Shown here one piece after another: positions 27,496-33,826 of a stretch of DNA of 64,000 bases. Origin of the DNA: Eshraghiella sp964405265 (GTDB taxonomy: Bacteria > Bacillota > Clostridia > Lachnospirales > Lachnospiraceae); the NCBI GenBank assembly GCA_964405265.1, contig CAYONC010000005.1, positions 93,713 through 157,712 of the forward strand. The letters are read 5' to 3'. Made by a program: the position numbers and the translations under genes. Within the stretch, counting starts at the first letter, position 1; every line of letters starts with the position of its first letter. A model generated the notes under the pieces. That model was not told the DNA's origin. It did no database searches and worked only from the letters and a program-made list of their open reading frames with translations.

Positions 27496-28746
27496 ATGAC
27501 AAGAAAAAAATACAGGGTTATTTTGTGGACAATGCTTATGACGGCTGTTGTATTTTCTATTGTTTTTTATGTGGGATATGTGAAGGATAATATACCTGAT
27601 GATATATACGTTGAACCTTATTCAACGGAACAGATTAAAATAGATATTCCTTTCGTGGGGACCTTCAGTGCATATGATGAACGCGGAGAGGTGGCAGCAG
27701 CATCCGTCAATCTTATGGATGTTCTCGAAATAAGCTCTGCGGATAAAATGTCTTACGAAATGGAAGTCAGACTGTTTGGTATTTTTAATATAAAAAACGT
27801 AAATATTACTGTTAAGGAGCCGGAATCCGTTATAGCCTGCGGAATACCGGTTGGTATATACCTTGAGACAGAGGGAGTGCTTGTTGTGGATGTGGGAAGT
27901 GTTAAAACATCCAACGGAATATCTGAGGCACCGGCTAACGGTATTCTTATGGGCGGAGATTATATTACGGCAGTAAACGGAAAGTATATATCAGATAAAA
28001 ATGAGCTTGTAAATTATATACAGAATTCAGGGGGAGAATACATTGTATTTACTATAATAAGAAATGATGAAGAAACGGATGTAAAGATTAAGCCGGTTAG
28101 GGACAAGGACGGATATTACAGGATTGGCGTATGGATAAGGGATGACTGTCAGGGGCTTGGCACGCTGACTTATATTAACGGTGATAATGAATTTGGAGCA
28201 CTGGGACATGCAATATGTGAGGAAAATTCCGGAGAAAAGATAAAACTTAAGGAAGGCAAAATTTATACCGCAAAAATCTGGTCAATCATTAAAAGCGAAA
28301 AAGGAAATCCGGGCGAGGTTATCGGATCAATAAATTATGGAAACGGAAACTGTCTCGGTACCGTAACATCTAATGAAACAATAGGCGTATATGGCGAAGG
28401 TAATGAGAGCATTTATGCCTATGCGGATAAGATTTATCTCAAAACGGCGTACAAGCAGGACGTAAAAACCGGAGCTGCAACAGTAAGAACATATGTGGGA
28501 GGAGAAGTTAAGGATTATGATATTTGTATTGAGGAACTCTCATATTCTGAGAAAAAAAGAAATAAGGGAATAGTATTTTCGGTGACAGATGAAGAACTTC
28601 TTGGGATAACCAACGGTATAGTGCAGGGAATGAGCGGTTCTCCGATTATTCAGGATGGTAAAGTGGTAGGTGCCGTAACACATGTTCTTGTGGATGAGCC
28701 GGAAAAAGGATACGGCATATTTATTGAGAATATGTTGGAGCATTGA
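27496..28746 (+). CDS. spoIVB: SpoIVB peptidase, stage IV sporulation protein B
   Basis: The ATG at 27496 lies 7 bases after GGGGGG. Upstream in-frame starts at 27463 and 27490 are either inside the terminator or too close to the ribosome site. The 416-residue protein has one N-terminal transmembrane segment (about 8-28). A PDZ domain covers about 110-200 (GILMGGDYITAVNGKYI). The S55 serine protease domain has the catalytic histidine region EFGALGHAI and the serine motif GMSGSPIIQDGKVVGAVTH near the end. SpoIVB is secreted from the forespore to trigger pro-sigma-K processing. The window's SigK lacks a pro-sequence, so SpoIVB here may serve other steps. Unusually, spo0A does not follow. Confidence 0.94.
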   Translation: MTRKKYRVILWTMLMTAVVFSIVFYVGYVKDNIPDDIYVEPYSTEQIKIDIPFVGTFSAYDERGEVAAASVNLMDVLEISSADKMSYEMEVRLFGIFNIKNVNITVKEPESVIACGIPVGIYLETEGVLVVDVGSVKTSNGISEAPANGILMGGDYITAVNGKYISDKNELVNYIQNSGGEYIVFTIIRNDEETDVKIKPVRDKDGYYRIGVWIRDDCQGLGTLTYINGDNEFGALGHAICEENSGEKIKLKEGKIYTAKIWSIIKSEKGNPGEVIGSINYGNGNCLGTVTSNETIGVYGEGNESIYAYADKIYLKTAYKQDVKTGAATVRTYVGGEVKDYDICIEELSYSEKKRNKGIVFSVTDEELLGITNGIVQGMSGSPIIQDGKVVGAVTHVLVDEPEKGYGIFIENMLEH

Positions 28747-28747
28747 G

Positions 28748-28855
28748 CCAAACACCGAGGATAGCGAAGCTTTTCGAGGTGGCTTGGACGATGATGCCAT
28801 GAAAAAATTAAATAAAGATATAAACAATCGAATTTACACAGGAGACTTATTTTAA
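28748..28855 (+). pseudogene. C-terminal coding remnant, 35 residues, unidentified
   Basis: A frame runs open from inside the end of spoIVB through 28748 to a TAA at 28853-28855. It encodes a protein-like tail (PNTEDSEAF, GGLDDDAMKKLNKDIN, ending RIYTGDLF). It has no start of its own and is in a different frame from spoIVB, so it looks like the 3' end of a lost gene. I do not recognise the family. Confidence 0.35.
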
Positions 28856-28970
28856 TAGGATATAATGAAAAAAGTGGAATTAAAAATATAGAGAAACATT
28901 GGATTAACAGTGATATGGAACTAATTCACTTATCAACTGTTAGCTGACGGATTCCGGGGTGCATACGTAC

Positions 28971-29013
28971 AAATCCCGTCTGATTTCTAACAGAAAGTCA
29001 GACGGGATTTTTT
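28971..29013. terminator. Strong rho-independent terminator in the island left flank
   Basis: AAATCCCGTCTGA (28971-28983) and TCAGACGGGATTT (28998-29010) are perfect complements. TTTCT/AGAAA pairing within the loop extends the hairpin, and a T run follows on the plus strand. It lies 115 bases after the plus-strand remnant and 3 bases after the end of a minus-strand remnant, so it may once have served either. Confidence 0.8.
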
Positions 29014-29016
29014 ATC

Positions 29017-29076
29017 TTACAACGAATAACTTGCGATAAATTCGTCGTTGCTTTCTTGGATAGTATACCACGACAT
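29017..29076 (-). pseudogene. C-terminal remnant on the minus strand, 19 residues
   Basis: On the minus strand a short frame reads MSWYTIQESNDEFIASYSL and stops 3 bases before the 28971-29013 hairpin, the spacing expected for a real gene end. A stop codon interrupts the frame just upstream (about 29086). The sequence looks coding but I cannot assign it. Confidence 0.3.
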
Positions 29077-29199
29077 TTGAAAATATCACGTAGACTCCAA
29101 AAAGTTAAAAATAAAGTTATAACAAAAATGACGCAAGTTCGGTGTGAGAACAATCTTATATCCTGTCCGTGATGACATAGACAATGAAATGTTTCCGTT

Positions 29200-29307
29200 T
29201 CAGTTTGGAGATACGTTATACTGTTTATGGCACTCCCACAGATCGAGAAGCAGACCGAACGGCATCAGCCATACTTCGCCCTGCGGCAGATGAAGGTGGG
29301 TCTGCAT
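29200..29307 (-). pseudogene. Phage-like small protein fragment (possible tail-assembly protein)
   Basis: The minus strand encodes 35 residues from an ATG at 29307, with coding-like sequence continuing upstream to about 29350. The core PQGEVWLMPFGLLLDLWECH resembles short phage-encoded proteins of tail gene modules in which a D-L-W-E/A-C-H-K-Q motif ends the protein. The assignment is from memory of such sequences, not from a search. No other phage genes are nearby, so this is read as a relic. Confidence 0.3.
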
Positions 29308-29375
29308 CTTCAAAATGTATTTGTAAAGGGACACATTTTTGATGTATGCAGGACACAGGAAATTTTTTAAAAAAA

Positions 29376-29391
29376 TAGTACAAAAGTACTA
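29376..29391. repeat. 16-bp perfect inverted repeat, possible operator
   Basis: TAGTAC, AAAA, GTACTA form a perfect palindrome with a 4-base centre, about 100 bases upstream of the peptide pseudogene start. It could bind a dimeric regulator of the cassette. No regulator gene is present in the island. Confidence 0.35.
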
Positions 29392-29494
29392 AAGGCATAC
29401 CGAATTTTCCCAAAAATCAACTATTTTTTCCCATTGCCACACAAAATTTAAAAAAATTGTTAGAATTATAAAAAAAACAAGGAGGCAATAATTT

Positions 29495-29726
29495 ATGAAA
29501 TTATTGAAAAAATTAATTCTGACAGCAGGGAACAACGGTAGCATTAACCGATGATGCACCTGACGGATTATATTATCCGTATTTGTGCTTTCCGTGTTAT
29601 GAAACAAAATTTAAGGTACAAAGATGTGTGACAAGCAGTCATACAGGCTGGACAACACTGTATGAAAAAACACTGGATTATGCACCTTTAATCAACAAAT
29701 CATATGTAGACCTTATAAAGGCATAA
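29495..29726 (+). pseudogene. Frameshifted small secreted cysteine-containing peptide gene
   Basis: An ATG at 29495 is preceded by AAGGAGG at ideal distance and a TAGAAT -10-like box (29461-29466). It encodes MKLLKKLILTAG, a typical signal-peptide start, but the frame stops at 29554. A second frame, open from 29523 to the TAA at 29724-29726, reads as a small mature peptide of about 60 residues. It contains DDAPDGLYYPYLCFPCYE and a third cysteine, and ends SYVDLIKA. A deletion or frameshift at about 29520-29535 would join the two. The hydrophobic core of the signal is missing, so a deletion is likely. The gene ends 16 bases before the lipoprotein gene of an exporter operon. It may have encoded the exported or sensed peptide; I do not recognise the family. 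Confidence 0.5.
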
Positions 29727-29742
29727 AGAAAGGAAAAAATTT

Positions 29743-30831
29743 ATGAAAAAGATAATAATAATCTCTTTGGTAATAATATCACTGCTTACCGGATGCTCCG
29801 GTAAGCAGCCGGACGTGAAGGATAATGAGCGAAAATATTTTACGAATATGCCTTCTTTCCTTGAAGATGACGAATGTATTGTTGCAGCAACCAGACATAA
29901 CGGAGTAATTGCTAAAGGTCTCAGCATTGTATCCCTGTACACCTTCTGGATTATAAGTGCAGAAGAAATTGAGGACAAGGACATTGATGTGAAAATAGAT
30001 GGTATTAAAACAGAATATACACTTCTTCGAGGACAGTCGGAATTATATGATGAAGAGTTTTTTTGTAAAACCATAATGGCATATAACGGGATGGACGAAG
30101 ATGAGATTGATGCACTTCAATTTAGCCTTGATATAGAGGAAAGAAAAAAATACGAAGAAATTTATAAAGAATATTACAGTATCGGTAAGGATGAATATCC
30201 TCAGTTTTATGTAAGGGAACTTAATATACAGTTTAATATGCCGAGATATTCAGATATGGAAGATGAAACCGTAAATAAAATGACTCTTATCATAAAAGGA
30301 AAGGAATATAATGAAGATATAGGAAATCTGGTTCTGAGATACAAAGAAACAGATAAGACATACGAATATGACAAGGAAAATAATCTTATGTTCAGTTCAG
30401 GAGGAAGGTATGGATATGGTTTTGACCGGAACAAAGAAGGGATTATACTGATACCTGAATATTCATGCGAGGCACTAAAAGATCTGACATTAAAAGAAAT
30501 AAAACTGATTTACGGGGATGAAGACAGAAGTGTGTCATCCGCGGCTATAACCATAACAATTGATGGAAAATCAAGTGATCTGAAGTGGAAAAGCGGCAGT
30601 GAAATTTTTATACCCGAGGGCTCTGATGTTAAAATAACGCCCTACATAAGGGATAAAAAACTTGCAGAAAATTTGTTTTATGGAACAAATATTTATATGG
30701 AATTCTGTTATGAACTTGATGGGGAAATGAAAGAAGTAATAAATCAGACACACGGAACAACTTTTTTTAATTATGATGAAATGTATGCCGTAGCAAAAGA
30801 CGGCATAGATTTAAGACCTTATTATGATTAA
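29743..30831 (+). CDS. Lipoprotein of the exporter cassette, unknown function
   Basis: The 362-residue product has a lipoprotein signal with lipobox LTGC and the modified cysteine at residue 18. The mature part is rich in lysine, glutamate and tyrosine with no motif I can name. Residues 130-200 look helical and charged, and the remainder looks beta-rich. AAAGGA precedes the ATG. It is the first intact gene of a four-gene unit with 18 bases to the adaptor gene, so it is probably the surface component or an immunity-type lipoprotein of that transporter. That role is inferred from context only. Confidence 0.7.
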   Translation: MKKIIIISLVIISLLTGCSGKQPDVKDNERKYFTNMPSFLEDDECIVAATRHNGVIAKGLSIVSLYTFWIISAEEIEDKDIDVKIDGIKTEYTLLRGQSELYDEEFFCKTIMAYNGMDEDEIDALQFSLDIEERKKYEEIYKEYYSIGKDEYPQFYVRELNIQFNMPRYSDMEDETVNKMTLIIKGKEYNEDIGNLVLRYKETDKTYEYDKENNLMFSSGGRYGYGFDRNKEGIILIPEYSCEALKDLTLKEIKLIYGDEDRSVSSAAITITIDGKSSDLKWKSGSEIFIPEGSDVKITPYIRDKKLAENLFYGTNIYMEFCYELDGEMKEVINQTHGTTFFNYDEMYAVAKDGIDLRPYYD

Positions 30832-30849
30832 ATGTGCAGGTGATTACAC

Positions 30850-31704
30850 ATGAAGAAAAAAATTATTAAAATACTGGTGGGAGTAATATTTCTTGCATTG
30901 TTTACGGCACCGTTGGTAATGATGTTAAAAATGTCACAAAAAGAAATGGGAGACGTAATTCAGAACAGTGAATATTTTTTTGAAGAGATGGCTTACGGTA
31001 TGCCGATTGCAGCATATAGAACCGATATGGAACATTATGTTAAAACGGAAGGTATTGTAACAAGCAGTACATATTCCTTTATAGAAATCAATGCAGAATC
31101 ACCGTCAGGTATACGGATCATAACAGATACAGATAATGAAGTACATAAAGGAGAGATTGTCGGATATGCAGAAGGAGTTCCGGTAATAAGTAACTATGAC
31201 GGAATTGTTACAGAGATATGTACGGATAATGGAGGATATATTAAGTTGCAGACATTTGATAATCCTGTTATATCGTGTTATGTGTCTGAAAGAAATATCG
31301 AGATGATGAAAAAAGCCGAAAGACTTGAGGATGATGAGGGGAACATATTAACAATAGAAAAAATATCAAATATCTGCAGTGAAGAAGGCATTGAAGTTCT
31401 TTTAAAATGTAAGGATGATATATATCAGTATGGAGCAGTCATTCCGGATCTTAAAATTTATACAGGAATTGTATTTACGGATATTCTGGTTGTTGATAAG
31501 AGCTGTGTATACAAGAGAAGTAAGAATGGTGTAAGTTATGTAAGACTTGTGGATGAAGACAGACATTTCATAAGGGAAATATCAGTAGAAACAGGATATG
31601 AGAATGAAAATGTTGTCAGTGTAAGCAATATCACGGAAGGGGCATTATGCGATTCCGGATATAAGAAAATAGTAGATTTCAGTGGCGGGTCGGACTATGA
31701 TTAA
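30850..31704 (+). CDS. MacA/HlyD-like membrane-fusion adaptor protein
   Basis: The 284-residue protein has an N-terminal transmembrane helix (about 7-26). Two beta-rich segments typical of adaptor proteins follow. A lipoyl-like half, EIVGYAEGVPVISNYDGIVT, lies at about 99-118. The C-terminal membrane-proximal region, VYKRSKNGVSYVRLVDEDR then EISVETGYENENVVSVSN, is the usual end of efflux periplasmic adaptors. The coiled-coil hairpin seen in long MacA proteins is missing or very short, as in other Gram-positive versions. It overlaps the ATPase gene, supporting a single exporter. Confidence 0.75.
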   Translation: MKKKIIKILVGVIFLALFTAPLVMMLKMSQKEMGDVIQNSEYFFEEMAYGMPIAAYRTDMEHYVKTEGIVTSSTYSFIEINAESPSGIRIITDTDNEVHKGEIVGYAEGVPVISNYDGIVTEICTDNGGYIKLQTFDNPVISCYVSERNIEMMKKAERLEDDEGNILTIEKISNICSEEGIEVLLKCKDDIYQYGAVIPDLKIYTGIVFTDILVVDKSCVYKRSKNGVSYVRLVDEDRHFIREISVETGYENENVVSVSNITEGALCDSGYKKIVDFSGGSDYD

Positions 31705-32353
31705 AGAATTAAATATTGAACTGAAAAATATATCAAAAGAATATGACAGGCAGGTTCTTAAAGACATTAATCTTAAAATTACCAATGACAGTTATGTTAC
31801 GATTGTAGGAAAATCCGGGTCAGGAAAATCAACACTTATGAATATAATAGGAATGATTGAAGAGTATGACGGCGGTAACTATTCATTTAATGGAAAAAAC
31901 ATAAAAAAGGGAAAGGATTATGCAAATATCAGGTCAGATTATATAGGATTTATATTTCAGTCATATAATTTGATTCCGACAATGACATGTCTTGAGAATA
32001 TTATGCTTCCTCTTCAATATAGCAAAAAAACTGATGCGGATCCTGAAAAGCTTATTGAACAGTTACAAATCGGAAAGCTGCTTTCCAAACCGGTGGTATA
32101 TTTAAGCGGAGGAGAAAGACAGAGGGTTGCCATAGCGAGGGCACTTATCCTTAATCCTTCGCTTATTATTGCGGATGAGCCGACGGGAAATCTTGATCCG
32201 GAAAACAGAAATATAGTACTGGATATTATTGATGAAGAACACAGGAAGGGAAGAGCCGTGGTAATGATTACACACGATCTTAAGACAGCGGAAAGATCAG
32301 GAAAAGTATATATTTTACGGGAAGGAATTTTGTATGAAGATAAAAAAGAATAA
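31697..32353 (+). CDS. ABC transporter ATP-binding protein of the exporter cassette (MacB type)
   Basis: The ATG at 31697 overlaps the adaptor gene by 8 bases; a GTG at 31682 is an alternative with no better ribosome site. The 218-residue ATPase has Walker A GKSGSGKSTLMNI, Q-loop FIFQSYNLIPTMT, signature LSGGERQRVAIARAL, Walker B LIIADEPTGNLD and the switch in VVMITHD. This is the MacB/LolD class. It overlaps the permease gene by 20 bases. Confidence 0.92.
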   Translation: MIKELNIELKNISKEYDRQVLKDINLKITNDSYVTIVGKSGSGKSTLMNIIGMIEEYDGGNYSFNGKNIKKGKDYANIRSDYIGFIFQSYNLIPTMTCLENIMLPLQYSKKTDADPEKLIEQLQIGKLLSKPVVYLSGGERQRVAIARALILNPSLIIADEPTGNLDPENRNIVLDIIDEEHRKGRAVVMITHDLKTAERSGKVYILREGILYEDKKE

Positions 32354-33467
32354 TTTTTTTGTACATGCCGTCCGGATGGTCATAAAAAACTTAAAAACAT
32401 ATATGATGCTGTCGGTTACTGTAGTTCTGTCATTTTCCGTGCTGTTAGGATATCTGGTTATATCTGACTCTTCAACATATAACGAATATAGTGAAATTAT
32501 GGGAGCAGATGAACACATATTTCTGTGTAATGATACATATTCAAAAATAAGTACGTCTGACATTGAAAAAGTTACCGGGCAGCTTGATAAAATGACAGAC
32601 ACGGAATATTATATTGCAAATAAATATGATGATATAAGTAAGCCTGAAAACTGCACCACTGTGTACATAATGCCGGAATATGTGTGGGGCGTATTTGAAA
32701 TAGATGAATATAACGGCATAGCCGAAAATAAACGCCGTACCGTGAACGGTGAATACAGCTTCTATATTGAATCGGATGAAATAATAGTTCCGCAGGCAGT
32801 TTACGAAGCCGGTGAAGATAAAGAAATTACCATTGAATATGTAGGAAAAACAGGGTCGGAATCAAAAAAATATAAAATCGGAGGATATCATGATTTTGAG
32901 GAAAATATTTTTATGGTATCAATAAATTCCGTAAAAGAAATTGAACTGAATGTTTCAAACTTTCAAATGTGCATTTATTCTGAACATGTTGAAACTGTTG
33001 CAGAACTTCTTACCAGAAATGATTTTGCCCACGTAAATACGGGTCAGGATGTGGAAAGGGCACAAATCGAGAAAAAAGCCGCAACAAATACGAAGTATAC
33101 GATAGGAATGGTGTTGTTTATTCTGTTGGGTATAAATCTTTACAGTGCTTTTGAGAATGCCCTGAGTGACAGAAAATTTGAAATCGGCGTTAAACGGGCG
33201 ATCGGCGCAGGGAAAAAGGATATAATGCTCCAATTCCTTACGGAAGGACTTATGGTTATGATTGTCAATATAATAATATCAATGGTAATAGTTATGAATG
33301 TCATGCTTTCATATAAATTGTTTAACAGGACATATACCATTGTATTTAACGGATATTCCATGATTTTATTCTTCGTATGCACTATATCGCTGTCCGTTTT
33401 GTTCAGTATGATATTTGCTTATAAAACAACGGAAATAGAAGTTATAAAATATCTGAAAGAAGAATAA
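32334..33467 (+). CDS. FtsX/MacB-type permease of the exporter cassette
   Basis: The 377-residue protein has the MacB-like layout. One N-terminal helix lies at about 23-43, and an extracytoplasmic domain of about 210 residues follows. Three C-terminal helices begin at about 255, with the FtsX signature EIGVKRAIGAGKKDIMLQFL at about 281-300. With the upstream ATPase and adaptor it forms a complete three-component exporter. In other bacteria such sets move peptides or give resistance to them. It is the last gene of the unit; the 6S RNA promoter begins 53 bases after its stop. Confidence 0.88.
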   Translation: MKIKKNNFFVHAVRMVIKNLKTYMMLSVTVVLSFSVLLGYLVISDSSTYNEYSEIMGADEHIFLCNDTYSKISTSDIEKVTGQLDKMTDTEYYIANKYDDISKPENCTTVYIMPEYVWGVFEIDEYNGIAENKRRTVNGEYSFYIESDEIIVPQAVYEAGEDKEITIEYVGKTGSESKKYKIGGYHDFEENIFMVSINSVKEIELNVSNFQMCIYSEHVETVAELLTRNDFAHVNTGQDVERAQIEKKAATNTKYTIGMVLFILLGINLYSAFENALSDRKFEIGVKRAIGAGKKDIMLQFLTEGLMVMIVNIIISMVIVMNVMLSYKLFNRTYTIVFNGYSMILFFVCTISLSVLFSMIFAYKTTEIEVIKYLKEE

Positions 33468-33520
33468 GACGAGGAGTGTTGTATATTAAGTAAAAATACA
33501 ATATTAATCAGTATTTTTTA

Positions 33521-33549
33521 TTGATAAATTGCATAGGATAGAGTATACT
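33521..33549 (+). promoter_or_regulatory. Sigma-A-type promoter of 6S RNA
   Basis: TTGATA at 33521-33526 and TATACT at 33544-33549 are 17 bases apart. They place the transcription start at about 33556, at the 5' end of the 6S RNA fold. Confidence 0.75.
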
Positions 33550-33555
33550 AAAGAC

Positions 33556-33781
33556 ATCAGATACATAAGTTGCCTGGGATGTCCGACAACTCCTGTTATT
33601 TTGATCCTACATTTGACTAAAGGGACTCCTATATTTTTAAGTGGATGTCAGGCCTCCTTTGCAGTGGAAGGCAGAAGCTTAATTGCGGTAACCCACCTGG
33701 CTGCGGCTAGGCGTCAGAAAAGCAGGAACCGGCATTTTGGGACTTATGAAAAAATAGACCTCACTGAGGTCTATTTTTTTG
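33556..33781 (+). ncRNA. ssrS: 6S RNA
   Basis: The roughly 200-base transcript between the promoter and a terminator matches 6S RNA. Its 5' part, CCTGGGATGTCCG, corresponds to the conserved CTGAGATGTTCG of enterobacterial 6S RNA. The central GAAGCTTAAT element is kept. CCCACCTGGCTGCGG and the closing GGCATTTTGGGAC correspond to the 3' half. CCTACATTTGACT pairs with AGTGGATGTCAGG in the upper stem. 6S RNA folds as an open promoter mimic, binds sigma-A RNA polymerase and damps transcription in stationary phase. A translated frame covering this stretch is not a real gene. The exact 5' end is estimated from the promoter. Confidence 0.85.
33749..33780 (+). terminator. Rho-independent terminator of 6S RNA
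   Basis: AATAGACCTC and GAGGTCTATT form a perfect stem around ACT, extended by flanking A and T runs and followed by TTTTT. It ends just before the SpoIID-family gene. Confidence 0.88.
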
Positions 33782-33826
33782 TCCCTTCTAATAAAATTAA
33801 GAAGGACTAACCATCAGGAGGGCAGA

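Noticed and set aside
33529..33810. 93-codon open frame over the 6S RNA
   Set aside because: It runs through the RNA gene and its terminator, has no ribosome site and no protein-like features.
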